Source: an uncultured Clostridia bacterium (GTDB lineage Bacteria; Bacillota; Clostridia; Lachnospirales; Lachnospiraceae). From it: a stretch of DNA of 64,000 nucleotides. Of the stretch, positions 49,645-59,399 are shown piece by piece. Location: the NCBI GenBank assembly GCA_948467395.1, contig CAOKDX010000001.1, positions 310,001 to 374,000 of the forward strand. The letters are read 5' to 3'. Within the stretch, counting starts at the first letter, position 1. Each line of letters starts with the position of its first letter. The notes beneath the pieces were generated by a model, which was not told the DNA's origin, ran no database searches, and worked only from the letters and a program-made list of their open reading frames with translations. The position numbers were made by a program, and so were the translations under genes.

Positions 49645-52600
49645 ATGGCTAGAAAAATGAAAACTATGGATGGTAACACAGCCGCTGCACACGTGTCATA
49701 TGCGTTTACGGAAGCTGCTGCGATCTATCCTATCACACCATCTTCTCCAATGGCTGACTATACGGATCAGTGGGCTACTCAGGGAAGGAAGAATATTTTC
49801 GGACAGACTGTAATGATGTCTGAAATGGAATCAGAGGGAGGGGCAGCAGGTGCTGTTCACGGTTCTCTCCAGGCAGGGGCATTGACAACAACCTATACAG
49901 CATCCCAGGGTCTGCTTCTGATGGTGCCAAACCTTTACAAGATTGCTGGTGAGCTGCTTCCGGGCGTTGTACATGTAACGGCCAGGGCACTGGCTAGTCA
50001 CGCATTGTCTATTTTCGGTGATCACTCCGATGTATATGCATGCCGCCAGACTGGTTTTGCCATGCTGTGCTCCAGCAACGTGCAGGAGGTAATGGATCTT
50101 GGTGCAGTTGCTCATCTCACTGCAATTGAGGGACGTGTTCCGTTTATGCACTTCTTTGATGGTTTCCGCACATCCCACGAGATTCAGAAGATTGAGATCT
50201 GGGATTATGACGATCTGAAAGAAATGTGCAACATGGAGGCAGTACAGGCATTCCGTGACCGCGCACTGAATCCGAATCATCCGGTACAGCGTGGTACGGC
50301 TCAGAACCCGGATATCTTCTTCCAGGTGAGAGAGGCATGTAACAAGTATTATGATGCCGTTCCGGAACTGACCCAGATGTATATGGACAAGGTAAACGAG
50401 AAGATCGGTACGGATTACAAGCTGTTTAACTACTATGGTGCGCCGGATGCAGAGAAGGTTATCATCGCTATGGGATCTGTGTGCGATACCGCAGAAGAGA
50501 CCATTGATTACCTGATGAGCCAGGGTGAGAAGGTAGGTCTTGTGAAGGTTCGCCTCTTCCGTCCATTTAGTGCAAAGCACCTGATCGATGCACTTCCTGA
50601 CACCGTAAAACAGATCAGTGTTCTGGATCGCTCCAAAGAGCCGGGGGCTCAGGGAGAAGCTCTGTTCCTGGATGTAGTATCCGCACTGAAGGGATCAAAA
50701 TTTGACAGCGTACAGGTTCTTGGCGGACGCTATGGACTTGGTTCCAAGGATACGGTTCCGGCAGATATCATCGCTGTATTCAGAAATGATTCCAAGAAGA
50801 CATTTACCATCGGCATCAAGGATGACGTCACCAATCTTTCCCTTGACAGAAATGAGAATCCGGTAACTGCTCCAGATGGAACCACCAGCTGTAAGTTCTG
50901 GGGGCTTGGCGCAGATGGTACGGTAGGTGCCAATAAGAACTCCATCAAGATCATCGGTGACCACACAGATAAATACGCACAGGCATATTTTGACTACGAT
51001 TCCAAAAAATCCGGTGGCGTTACGATTTCCCACCTTCGTTTTGGTGACAGCCCGATCAAGTCAACCTACCTGATCAACAAGGCTGATTTTGTAGCATGCC
51101 ACATGCCTGCTTATATCAGAAAGTACAATATGGTACAGGATCTGAAGGACGGCGGTTCCTTCCTTCTGAACTGTGCATGGGATATGGACGAGCTGGAAAA
51201 GCATCTTCCAGGCCAGGTGAAGAGATATATGGCAGAGCATAACATCAATTTTTATACGATTGATGGATTTAAGCTCGGCAAAGAAATCGGTCTTGGCGGC
51301 CGTATCAATACAATCCTCCAGTCCGCATTCTTCTCCATTTCTGGTATTATCCCAGAGGCAGATGCGATTCAGTATATGAAGGATGCTGCTACCGCTTCTT
51401 ATTCCAAGAAGGGTGACGATATCGTTAAGATGAATCACGATGCCATCGATGCCGGTGCAAAGAATTATGTAAAGATTGAGATTCCAGCTTCCTGGAAGGA
51501 TACAGCAGACGAAGATCTGTCTGTAACTGTGACAGGAGACAGAAAGGATCTTGTAGATTATGTAAATACAGTACAGAATGCCATTAACAGCCAGACTGGT
51601 AACGATCTTCCTGTATCTGCATTCGAGAAGTATGTAGACGGTACTCTGCCAAGCGGTTCGGCTGCTTATGAGAAACGCGGCGTGGCAGTGGACGTTCCAC
51701 AGTGGAATCCGGAAGGATGTATCCAGTGTAACTTCTGTTCTTATGTATGTCCTCATGCCTGCATCCGTCCGGTTGCCATGGATGCCGATCAGCTTGCCAA
51801 AGCACCTGCCAACAATGCGGTTGATTTAAAGGGTGTGGATGGCGTGAAGTTTGTCATGAGCGTATCTGCGGATGACTGTACCGGCTGTGGATCCTGCGCA
51901 AATGTATGTCCGGGCAACATGAAGAACAATGTTCTTTCCATGGTTCCGTATGCCGAGGGACTTTCCCAGCAGGAATTCTTCAACTACGGCGTAACTATTG
52001 ATGCTCCGGCAGCTGTACTTGACAAGTTCCCGGAATCAACCGTGAAGGGCAGCCAGTATAAACAGCCATTGTTAGAGTTCTCCGGCGCCTGCGGCGGATG
52101 CGGTGAGACACCATATGCGAAGCTGATGACACAGCTTTTCGGCGACAGAATGTATGTTGCCAATGCCACAGGATGTTCCTCCATCTGGGGCGGTTCCTCT
52201 CCGGCGTCTCCGTATACGGTAAATCATGAGGGCAAAGGTCCGGCATGGGCGAACTCCCTCTTTGAGGACAATGCGGAATATGGTTTTGGTATGGAGTTAG
52301 GCCAGAGAGCCAATAGAGCGAAGGTAGTTGCAGCAGCAGAAGAGCTTGTGAAGACTGCTGAAAAGGAAGATGTTAAGGCAAAGGTTCAGGCATATCTGGA
52401 TACGATTCAGAACAGCGGTGCCAATGCAAAGGCAGCAAAAGAGATGATCGCTGCACTGGAGGCGTGCGGATGTCAGAATGAAAATGTACAGACGATCCTT
52501 CAGCTGAAGGATTTTGCCGCAAAGAAATCCCAGTGGATCCTCGGTGGTGACGGATGGGCATATGATATCGGCTACGGCGGACTGGATCATGTACTGGCAA

Positions 52601-53172
52601 GCGGACAGGATGTCAATGTACTTGTATTTGATACAGAGGTTTATTCCAATACAGGCGGTCAGGCGTCCAAGGCAACACCTACCGGCGCTATCGCACAGTT
52701 TGCTGCAGGCGGTAAAGATGTAAAGAAGAAAGACCTTGCCGGCATTGCCATGAGCTACGGTTATATCTATGTGGCACAGATCGCCCAGGGCGCAGATATG
52801 AATCAGATGATGAAGGCGTTTGTAGAGGCTGAGGCTTATCCCGGCCCGTCACTCATCATTGCTTATGCACCATGTATCAACCATGGTGTAAAGGGCGGAC
52901 TGAAAAATGCACAGGCAGAAGAGAAGAAGGCGGTGGAGAGTGGTTACTGGCATCTGTTCCGTTTCAATCCGCTTCTGGCTGAGGAAGGCAAGAATCCGTT
53001 TATACTGGATTCCAAAGAGCCGAAGGGAAGCTATCAGGACTTCATTATGGGCGAGGTACGTTACAACAGATTGTCCCGTTCCAATCCGGAGAGGGCAAAG
53101 GAACTCTTCGACAAGGCAGAGAAGGATGCAAAAGCGAAGTATGAAGCGCTTGCAGACAGAGCTGCCAGATAG
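49645..53172 (+). CDS. nifJ: Pyruvate:ferredoxin (flavodoxin) oxidoreductase
   Basis: 1,175 residues, the usual length of the single-chain enzyme. Domains in order: pyrimidine-binding (with TLTTTYTASQG-like ALTTTYTASQG and KTSHEIQKIE), gamma subunit domain, the two-cluster ferredoxin domain CIQCNFCSYVCP and CTGCGSCANVCPG, and the TPP-binding domain (GCGGCGETPY; GGDGWAYDIG; NTGGQASKATPTG). Oxidises pyruvate to acetyl-CoA and CO2 and reduces ferredoxin: the central step in an anaerobe. Codon use looks biased towards highly expressed genes. Own promoter and AGGAGG site. Confidence 0.97.
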   Translation: MARKMKTMDGNTAAAHVSYAFTEAAAIYPITPSSPMADYTDQWATQGRKNIFGQTVMMSEMESEGGAAGAVHGSLQAGALTTTYTASQGLLLMVPNLYKIAGELLPGVVHVTARALASHALSIFGDHSDVYACRQTGFAMLCSSNVQEVMDLGAVAHLTAIEGRVPFMHFFDGFRTSHEIQKIEIWDYDDLKEMCNMEAVQAFRDRALNPNHPVQRGTAQNPDIFFQVREACNKYYDAVPELTQMYMDKVNEKIGTDYKLFNYYGAPDAEKVIIAMGSVCDTAEETIDYLMSQGEKVGLVKVRLFRPFSAKHLIDALPDTVKQISVLDRSKEPGAQGEALFLDVVSALKGSKFDSVQVLGGRYGLGSKDTVPADIIAVFRNDSKKTFTIGIKDDVTNLSLDRNENPVTAPDGTTSCKFWGLGADGTVGANKNSIKIIGDHTDKYAQAYFDYDSKKSGGVTISHLRFGDSPIKSTYLINKADFVACHMPAYIRKYNMVQDLKDGGSFLLNCAWDMDELEKHLPGQVKRYMAEHNINFYTIDGFKLGKEIGLGGRINTILQSAFFSISGIIPEADAIQYMKDAATASYSKKGDDIVKMNHDAIDAGAKNYVKIEIPASWKDTADEDLSVTVTGDRKDLVDYVNTVQNAINSQTGNDLPVSAFEKYVDGTLPSGSAAYEKRGVAVDVPQWNPEGCIQCNFCSYVCPHACIRPVAMDADQLAKAPANNAVDLKGVDGVKFVMSVSADDCTGCGSCANVCPGNMKNNVLSMVPYAEGLSQQEFFNYGVTIDAPAAVLDKFPESTVKGSQYKQPLLEFSGACGGCGETPYAKLMTQLFGDRMYVANATGCSSIWGGSSPASPYTVNHEGKGPAWANSLFEDNAEYGFGMELGQRANRAKVVAAAEELVKTAEKEDVKAKVQAYLDTIQNSGANAKAAKEMIAALEACGCQNENVQTILQLKDFAAKKSQWILGGDGWAYDIGYGGLDHVLASGQDVNVLVFDTEVYSNTGGQASKATPTGAIAQFAAGGKDVKKKDLAGIAMSYGYIYVAQIAQGADMNQMMKAFVEAEAYPGPSLIIAYAPCINHGVKGGLKNAQAEEKKAVESGYWHLFRFNPLLAEEGKNPFILDSKEPKGSYQDFIMGEVRYNRLSRSNPERAKELFDKAEKDAKAKYEALADRAAR

Positions 53173-53203
53173 TTTACGGCTATTCTGCTTATAAGACAAT
53201 AAA

Positions 53204-53240
53204 TAAGAGGACAGGCTTTGGGGCTTGTCCTCTTTACTTA
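53204..53240 (+). terminator. Terminator after pyruvate:ferredoxin oxidoreductase
   Basis: AAGAGGACA (53205-53213) pairs with TGTCCTCTT (53226-53234) around a GC-rich loop, followed by TACTTATT; the U tract is weak. Confidence 0.65.
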
Positions 53241-53271
53241 TTCGCCCAACAGCGGAAAGGAGAGAAATACG

Positions 53272-54159
53272 ATGCACTATGTAACGGCAAAGGGGATATT
53301 ATCCCCGAAAAATGGAATGAATTTGTACCGGGGCTGTTCCCACGGGTGTATCTATTGCGATTCCCGGAGCCGGTGTTATCATATGGAGTATGATTTTGAG
53401 GACATCGAGGTTAAGGAAAATGCGGTTGAGCTCTTAGCGCACGCTCTTTCCCATAAACGCAAAAAATGTATGATAGGTACTGGTTCCATGACGGATCCGT
53501 ACATTCCCCTGGAAATGAAAATCGGGAATGTCAGGAAAGCCCTTCAGGTAGTATATGAGCAGGGGTTTGGATTTACCATCATTACAAAATCGGACCGTAT
53601 ATTGCGGGACCTGGATCTGTTACAGAAAATCAACGAAAAGACAAAATGTGTGGTACAAATGACGCTGACTACCTGTGATGAGGAATTGTGCAGAAAGATT
53701 GAACCCAATGTGAGCACGACAAAGGAACGCTTTGAGGTTCTGAAAAGATTCCGTGATGCCGGGATTCCCACGGTTGTCTGGCTGTCGCCAGTTTTGCCGT
53801 TTATCAACGATACGGAAGAAAATATCTCTGGAATTTTGGAGATGTGTGTGGAGGCAAAGGTCTATGGCATTCTCTGCTTTGGTATGGGGCTGACGCTTCG
53901 GGAAGGAAATAGAGAGTATTTTTATCAGCAGCTGGACCGGCTCTTTCCACAGTTAAAGGAAAGATATATTCGTACATTTGGAAACCGCTATATGGTGGAA
54001 AGTCCTGAAAGCAGCCGATTGATGAATCTGTTTCGCAGGAAATGCAGCCAGGGTGGATTGATACATAACAATGAACAGATATTTGAATATCTGCAGACCT
54101 TTGAGAAGAAAGAAGACAGGCAGTTAAGCCTGCTGGATCTTGATCAATGGCATTGCTGA
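53272..54159 (+). CDS. SPL-like radical SAM protein
   Basis: 295 residues from the ATG at 53272 (AAAGGAGAG upstream). The radical SAM motif is GCSHGCIYCDS near residue 25. Overall it resembles the spore-photoproduct-lyase-like family (SplB fold) found outside sporulation genes: GTGSMTDPYIPLE and FGFTIITKSDRILRD. The true photoproduct-lyase catalytic Cys is not evident at the usual place, so DNA repair is uncertain. Related proteins are annotated as radical SAM mobile pair protein or Rv2578c-like. Own ribosome site, preceded by a terminator. Confidence 0.75.
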   Translation: MHYVTAKGILSPKNGMNLYRGCSHGCIYCDSRSRCYHMEYDFEDIEVKENAVELLAHALSHKRKKCMIGTGSMTDPYIPLEMKIGNVRKALQVVYEQGFGFTIITKSDRILRDLDLLQKINEKTKCVVQMTLTTCDEELCRKIEPNVSTTKERFEVLKRFRDAGIPTVVWLSPVLPFINDTEENISGILEMCVEAKVYGILCFGMGLTLREGNREYFYQQLDRLFPQLKERYIRTFGNRYMVESPESSRLMNLFRRKCSQGGLIHNNEQIFEYLQTFEKKEDRQLSLLDLDQWHC

Positions 54160-54234
54160 GCTGTAGTTTCGTATATTTTACATAATTCCTTCAAGGCAAA
54201 CTCTTTTAAAACTTTTAAAACAATGAAATGTGCC

Positions 54235-54263
54235 TTGCGGACAGAAGGGTTACGTGATATAAT
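54235..54263 (+). promoter_or_regulatory. Promoter of the coiled-coil gene
   Basis: TTGCGG at 54235-54240, 17 bases, TATAAT at 54258-54263. AGGAGAGGAG precedes the gene start at 54330. Confidence 0.75.
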
Positions 54264-54329
54264 GCTTTTACCAGTTCAGAAGTCTCATGGAGATAACAGG
54301 ATTTAACCAAATAGGAGAGGAGTGACAGT

Positions 54330-54683
54330 ATGACGGATAGTGAAAAACTTGACCTTATACTGAATAAAGTAGGAGGTCTGGAGGAAAGATTTGACAAGCT
54401 GGAGGAAAGGTTTGACAAGCTGGAGGAAAGGCTTGATAAGCTGGAGCAGAGGTTTGATGAGTTAGAGGAGAGAGTGTGTCATCTTGATAATGACATACGA
54501 GATATCAGACTTATATTGGAAAATGAAATCAGGACAAATATTCAGCGTGTGGCAGAGGGGCACCTGGATCTATCAAGAAATCTTCATGAAGTTATGAAAC
54601 CAAATAATGAAATTGAAATGCTGGCAGTTAAGGTTAGCATGTTGGAAACTGATGTGAGGGAACTGAAACGCAGGATATCATAA
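54330..54683 (+). CDS. Heptad-repeat coiled-coil protein
   Basis: 117 residues. After about 15 residues come repeats of the heptad (F/L)DKLEER: GLEERFDKLEERFDKLEERL... with 4 to 5 copies at 20-45, then a long helical part (LDNDIRDIRLILENEI) and another coiled coil at the end. No membrane segment or motif. Probably a trimeric or tetrameric cytoplasmic coiled coil, function unknown. The regular DNA repeat may vary in copy number between strains. Confidence 0.8.
   Translation: MTDSEKLDLILNKVGGLEERFDKLEERFDKLEERLDKLEQRFDELEERVCHLDNDIRDIRLILENEIRTNIQRVAEGHLDLSRNLHEVMKPNNEIEMLAVKVSMLETDVRELKRRIS
54378..54461 (+). repeat. Four 21-bp tandem repeats
   Basis: The unit is close to GAGGAAAGGTTTGACAAGCT, one base longer, and encodes one heptad. 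Four copies, diverged at 1-4 positions each, in frame within the coiled-coil gene. Confidence 0.85.
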
Positions 54684-54861
54684 ATTGAAATAGTTGTAAT
54701 GCCGGAGAGGGCGCAGGGCTGTCAGTCAGTTTCTGTGTCCTCTCGCTGGGTTCTGGTAGATCCGGGTATGTGTAAAATTTATAATATCGTAACAAAAATG
54801 ACGCATTTTCTTATTATACTGGGAATCAGATTTTATATATTGAAGAAAAGAGGGAAAAGCG

Positions 54862-57318
54862 ATGAAAACAATATGGGTGAAGTTAATGGGAGTACTGTTT
54901 GTAGTGTGCATGTGCTTTCTTGCTGTCGGGAATCCGACGGAGGCAAAGGCAAAAAAATATACGATTTCTACCAAGACGACTCCGATTGACAAGAAGATTA
55001 AGAAGAAAAAGACGTATAATAAAAATACGAAGCATTATTATACGATCCAGTCCTATCTCAATAAGCTGAGCAAGAAGGGCGGGACATTGAAGCTCAAGAA
55101 GGGTACATACAAGATACCCTGTACCTTATATGTGCCGTCCAATGTGAAGATTCAGTGCAATTCCGGGGTGAAGCTGCTCAAGACGAGCAAAACTGGCACA
55201 AAGAAACTGAAAAGTACGAAATTTATGTTTCAGCTCATCTCTGAGACCAAGTCAAAGAAGAAGGCGAAAACCGCTAAGTATAAGGCGTCAGCCAATGTCA
55301 GCATCAAGGGCAGCGGCACAGTAAAAATTGATATGGGAAAGATCAGCGGTGCCACGGCGATCTATGCGGGACATGCAAAAGGCTTTACTGTATCGAACAT
55401 CCAGTTCCGGAATAAGAACAACAGCAATTATATCTGGATCGAAGGATCGAATAACGTTTCTGTTACGAAATGCAAATTTTATGGTGGAACGGACAAGACT
55501 TCCGTAAAATCCCAGCTTGCCATACGACTGGAGACCATTAATAAGACCATCAACGGGTTTTCGGGAAAATGGAGCAAGATGGACAATACCGTGAACAATA
55601 AGATCAATATCAGCGGGAATACATTTTATGCCATGAATTCCTGCATCGGTACAACGAAGCATGTGTCAGTATCTGGCAAGGGAGTTTCTTATCAGAAGGG
55701 CATTAGCATTACCAGCAATACCTTCCGGGATACGGCAAAGTATGTTGTCTATGGTATTGACTGGTATACTCCGACCATTACCGGCAATAAAATGATCAAG
55801 ACGGCAGGGAAGGCTCCTGCGGTTAATTTTGTCCGGGGACTGGGAATGGTCAATCCGCTGATCAAGAGTAACATCATCACCTCCTGTGAATATGCCATGT
55901 ATTTTGATACGGCGAAGAACAGCGGCACCGGGAGCACAATGGCGCCGTACACATCTGTGATTTCACCGGCGTCTGCCCTTGAGATGGAAAATAATACGAT
56001 TTCCAATCTGACGCATTACTATGTGCCGCTGAACGGTGCAAGACTGTTCTATTTTAAGAATAAGACAGATAAGAATTTTACGATTACAACGAATACGCTG
56101 CCGTATCGCGAGAAATATATGGACGAGCCGAATTATGCCAGCAAGAAGGTATACTATGTGTTCCGTTCCTATATGGAACAGCTTGAATATGCCGGCGGCG
56201 GTACGGTAACTGTGGAGGCGGGAACCTATGAGGTGACCAACAATATTTGTATCCCTTCCAATGTTATCGTAAACCTGAAGGATGGCGTTATTATGAGGAA
56301 GGGGACGAATAAGACCGCGGACGTGGCTTATGCGAAATCTGTGTTTACACTGGTTCCGCCTTCCAAGGATGGAACAAAGGCCACCGTGACCGGATATAAT
56401 GGTTCCAACAATGTGAAGCTCCTGGGAACGGGAAGCGCCCGGATCGATTGTGCCGATGTGGTGAGCTCCATGGCAATTGTAATGGGACATACAAGAAATG
56501 TCACAATACGGGGCATCACCTTTACAAATCAGAATGGACTTCATTTTATCGAGTTGAATTCCTCCAATAATGTTGTGGTGGAGAACTGCTCCTTCATCGT
56601 GTTCCGTCCGGATTCCCAAAAGAGAAGCTATAAGGAATGCATCAATGTGGATGGGACGGACGAGGTGACCGAAGGCTTTAATTATGACTGGTCCGCTCAC
56701 GATAAGACGGTTTGCAAGGATATTTATATCCGCAACAATTCCTTCAGGAATATTGGAACGGCGGTGGGGAGCCACACCTACTCGGCAAACGGGAGCCAGC
56801 TGCTCTATCATGAAAATGTACAGGTGACCGGCAATGTCATTGATAACACATATAATGCAGCGGTCCGTGCCCTGAACTGGAAGAACTGCGTGATCCGGGA
56901 CAACATTTTCAAAAATACCCAGTCACTGGAGGATGGCAAGCTCAACGATAAGGGAAATCAGACCCGGTATGTGGCGGTATTTTTAAGAGGTGTGATCAAT
57001 CCTGTGGTGACAAAAAATACCTTTGACACCCTTCATTATTATCCGATCCGCGTTACGCTCACCTGCGAGGCCACGACGGACGAGGCCGTCAAGGCAGGAT
57101 ATCCGGATACGGTGTGCTCGATTTCAGAGGATAACTGGAAACAGATGGAGGACAACAATGTATTCAATATTTCGGATGAAAAGTATCAGTATATCGTGAT
57201 ACGGGAGAATGAAAACAGCACGGACTCCAAGAGTGATAAGCGCCCCATCGGGGAGAAAAAGGATGACGATAAGGATCCGGTAAATCCATCCGGCTCTGCC
57301 GTGAAGATTGCGGAATAA
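54862..57318 (+). CDS. Secreted duplicated beta-helix protein
   Basis: 818 residues. A signal peptide (KTIWVKLMGVLFVVCMCFLAVG; cleavage near AKA) and then a very Lys-rich N-terminal stretch. Two similar halves follow, about 60-400 and 430-750. Each begins with a coil such as IQSYLNKLSKKGGTLKLKKG versus FRSYMEQLEYAGGGTVTVEA, then GTYxI and PSNVK(I/V), and carries parallel beta-helix units with Asn ladders (NGNTFY, RNNSF, ITGN). The C terminus is Asp/Lys-rich. It resembles pectate-lyase-fold proteins; no pectate lyase catalytic residues were identified. A secreted polysaccharide-binding or -degrading role is likely. Confidence 0.8.
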   Translation: MKTIWVKLMGVLFVVCMCFLAVGNPTEAKAKKYTISTKTTPIDKKIKKKKTYNKNTKHYYTIQSYLNKLSKKGGTLKLKKGTYKIPCTLYVPSNVKIQCNSGVKLLKTSKTGTKKLKSTKFMFQLISETKSKKKAKTAKYKASANVSIKGSGTVKIDMGKISGATAIYAGHAKGFTVSNIQFRNKNNSNYIWIEGSNNVSVTKCKFYGGTDKTSVKSQLAIRLETINKTINGFSGKWSKMDNTVNNKINISGNTFYAMNSCIGTTKHVSVSGKGVSYQKGISITSNTFRDTAKYVVYGIDWYTPTITGNKMIKTAGKAPAVNFVRGLGMVNPLIKSNIITSCEYAMYFDTAKNSGTGSTMAPYTSVISPASALEMENNTISNLTHYYVPLNGARLFYFKNKTDKNFTITTNTLPYREKYMDEPNYASKKVYYVFRSYMEQLEYAGGGTVTVEAGTYEVTNNICIPSNVIVNLKDGVIMRKGTNKTADVAYAKSVFTLVPPSKDGTKATVTGYNGSNNVKLLGTGSARIDCADVVSSMAIVMGHTRNVTIRGITFTNQNGLHFIELNSSNNVVVENCSFIVFRPDSQKRSYKECINVDGTDEVTEGFNYDWSAHDKTVCKDIYIRNNSFRNIGTAVGSHTYSANGSQLLYHENVQVTGNVIDNTYNAAVRALNWKNCVIRDNIFKNTQSLEDGKLNDKGNQTRYVAVFLRGVINPVVTKNTFDTLHYYPIRVTLTCEATTDEAVKAGYPDTVCSISEDNWKQMEDNNVFNISDEKYQYIVIRENENSTDSKSDKRPIGEKKDDDKDPVNPSGSAVKIAE

Positions 57319-57347
57319 TTGACAATTCAGCTCTCTTACGCTATAAT
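57319..57347 (+). promoter_or_regulatory. Promoter of greA-lysS
   Basis: TTGACA at 57319-57324, 17 bases, TATAAT at 57342-57347: a perfect sigma-A consensus, beginning right after the beta-helix stop. Confidence 0.92.
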
Positions 57348-57378
57348 AAAACGATGTAAAATCCTAGGAGGTAATATT

Positions 57379-57861
57379 ATGGCAGAAACTAAGAAAAATA
57401 TTTTGACCTACGAGGGCCTGAAAGCACTGGAAGATGAATTGCATGAACTGAAGGTAAACCGCCGCAGGGAGGTTGCTCAGAAGATCAAGGAAGCAAGAGA
57501 GCAGGGGGACCTCTCAGAGAATGCGGAATACGACGCAGCGAAAGAGGAACAGCGGGATATCGAGCTTCGCATTGAGGAGATTGACAAGATACTGAAAAAT
57601 GCGGAAGTGGTTGTGGATGATGACACAGATTCCAGTATTATCAATGTAGGCTGCAAGGTTAAAATAAGGGATCTTGAATTTGACGAAGAGATGGAATATA
57701 AAATTGTCGGCTCTACAGAAGCAAATAGTCTTCAGGGGAAGATTTCCAATGAGTCGCCGGTAGGCAAGGCGCTGATTGGCGCCCAGAAGGGGGAAGTGGT
57801 AGAAGTGGAAACCCCGGCAGGCGTGATCAAATATGAGATTCTGGATTTTCATAAAAACTAA
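57379..57861 (+). CDS. greA: Transcription elongation factor GreA
   Basis: 160 residues from the ATG at 57379 (AGGAGG). N-terminal coiled coil with the acidic catalytic loop GDLSENAEYDAAKEEQ, then the FKBP-like C-terminal domain (INVGCKVKIRDLEFDEEMEY). It restarts backtracked RNA polymerase by stimulating cleavage. Preceded by a perfect promoter and followed by lysS in one operon. Confidence 0.97.
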   Translation: MAETKKNILTYEGLKALEDELHELKVNRRREVAQKIKEAREQGDLSENAEYDAAKEEQRDIELRIEEIDKILKNAEVVVDDDTDSSIINVGCKVKIRDLEFDEEMEYKIVGSTEANSLQGKISNESPVGKALIGAQKGEVVEVETPAGVIKYEILDFHKN

Positions 57862-57880
57862 GAGAGAGGATTAAAATAAA

Positions 57881-59350
57881 GTGGCAGAAGATATCAATCA
57901 GTTATTAAAGGTGAGAAGGGAGAAGCTTGCCGGATTACAGGAGGCGGGCAGGGATCCTTTTCTGATCACAAAATGTGATGTGACGCATCATTCCATCGAC
58001 ATCAAGGAACACTACGACGACCTGGAGGGACAGATAGTAACGATCGCGGGACGGATGATGTTTAAGCGGGTCATGGGAAAGGCATCCTTCTGCAATCTGC
58101 GGGATCTGCCGGGAGATATTCAGGCATATGTGGCCAGGGACAGCATTGGAGAAGAATCTTATAAGGATTTCAAAAAATATGATGTGGGTGATCTGCTGGC
58201 CATCACAGGAGAGGTTTTTAAGACAAAGACAGGTGAGATTTCCGTTCACGCCCAGACGGTTACACTTATATCCAAGAGTCTTCAGATCCTGCCGGAGAAA
58301 TTCCATGGCCTGACAGATACGGATATCCGTTACCGTCAGCGCTATGTGGATCTGATCATGAATCCGGACGTAAAGGATACCTTTGTAAAGCGCTCAAAGG
58401 TACTGCGGTCTATCCGCAATTATTTGGACGATCAGGGTTTTATGGAGGTTGAGACCCCGATGCTGGTGCAGAATGCCGGCGGTGCGGCAGCGCGGCCCTT
58501 TGAAACACACTATAATGCGCTGGGAGAGGATCTGAAGCTTCGGATTTCTCTGGAACTGTACTTAAAGAGGCTGATCGTCGGCGGCATGGAAAAGGTATAT
58601 GAGATTGGCCGTGTATTCCGCAATGAGGGACTGGATACAAGACATAATCCAGAATTCACGCTGATGGAGCTGTATCAGGCATATACCGATTACAATGGCA
58701 TGATGGATCTCACCGAGAATCTGTACCGCTATGTGGCAAAAGAGGTGACGGGTTCCGAGATTCTGACCTATGGCGAACACAAAATGGATCTGTCGAAGCC
58801 TTTCCAGCGGATTACCATGGTAGATGCCGTGAAAAAGTATGCCAATGTAGATTTTAATGAGATAAAGGATACAGAAGCGGCGAAGAAGCTCGCCAAAGAA
58901 CATCATATCGAATACGAAGAGCGGCATGGCAAGGGAGATATTCTGAATCTCTTTTTCGAGGAATATGTGGAGGAGCATCTGATCCAGCCCACATTTGTCA
59001 TGGATCACCCCATTGAGATTTCACCGCTCACGAAGAAGAAGCCGGACAACCCGGACTATGTCGAGAGATTTGAGTTCTTTATGAATGGCTGGGAAATGGC
59101 GAATGCTTATTCCGAGTTAAATGATCCCATCGATCAGAGAGCCCGTTTTGAGGCGCAGGAGGCTCTGATCGCACAGGGGGATCAGGAGGCTGACCACATG
59201 GATGAGGACTTCCTCAATGCCCTGAATATCGGTATGCCCCCCACAGGCGGGATTGGATTCGGTATCGACCGCATGGTGATGATGATGACGGATTCACCTG
59301 CCATACGAGATGTGCTTTTCTTCCCGACCCTCCGGAGTCTGGATAAATAG
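57881..59350 (+). CDS. lysS: Lysyl-tRNA synthetase, class II
   Basis: 489 residues starting with GTG at 57881. OB-fold anticodon domain, then class II motifs: motif 2 FRNEGLDTRHNPEFT and motif 3 GIGFGIDRMVMM. Attaches lysine to tRNA-Lys. The start at GTG agrees with the common LysRS N terminus (LLKVRREKL). It follows greA by 19 bases and is ended by a bidirectional terminator. Confidence 0.97.
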   Translation: MAEDINQLLKVRREKLAGLQEAGRDPFLITKCDVTHHSIDIKEHYDDLEGQIVTIAGRMMFKRVMGKASFCNLRDLPGDIQAYVARDSIGEESYKDFKKYDVGDLLAITGEVFKTKTGEISVHAQTVTLISKSLQILPEKFHGLTDTDIRYRQRYVDLIMNPDVKDTFVKRSKVLRSIRNYLDDQGFMEVETPMLVQNAGGAAARPFETHYNALGEDLKLRISLELYLKRLIVGGMEKVYEIGRVFRNEGLDTRHNPEFTLMELYQAYTDYNGMMDLTENLYRYVAKEVTGSEILTYGEHKMDLSKPFQRITMVDAVKKYANVDFNEIKDTEAAKKLAKEHHIEYEERHGKGDILNLFFEEYVEEHLIQPTFVMDHPIEISPLTKKKPDNPDYVERFEFFMNGWEMANAYSELNDPIDQRARFEAQEALIAQGDQEADHMDEDFLNALNIGMPPTGGIGFGIDRMVMMMTDSPAIRDVLFFPTLRSLDK

Positions 59351-59354
59351 ACAA

Positions 59355-59394
59355 AATAAAGCCTGCAGCAAAGTTTCGCTGCAGGCTTTTGGTT
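59355..59394. terminator. Bidirectional terminator
   Basis: AAGCCTGCAGC (59359-59369) pairs with GCTGCAGGCTT (59378-59388) with AT-rich tracts on both sides; it ends lysS and the convergent hemerythrin gene. Confidence 0.92.
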
Positions 59395-59399
59395 TACCT

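Noticed and set aside
49831..50580. A 249-residue minus-strand frame in the pyruvate oxidoreductase gene
   Set aside because: Opposite a conserved domain, no ribosome site and no motif.
54699..54989. A 96-residue frame upstream of the beta-helix gene
   Set aside because: It overlaps the signal-peptide start of a clear gene and has no plausible initiation context.
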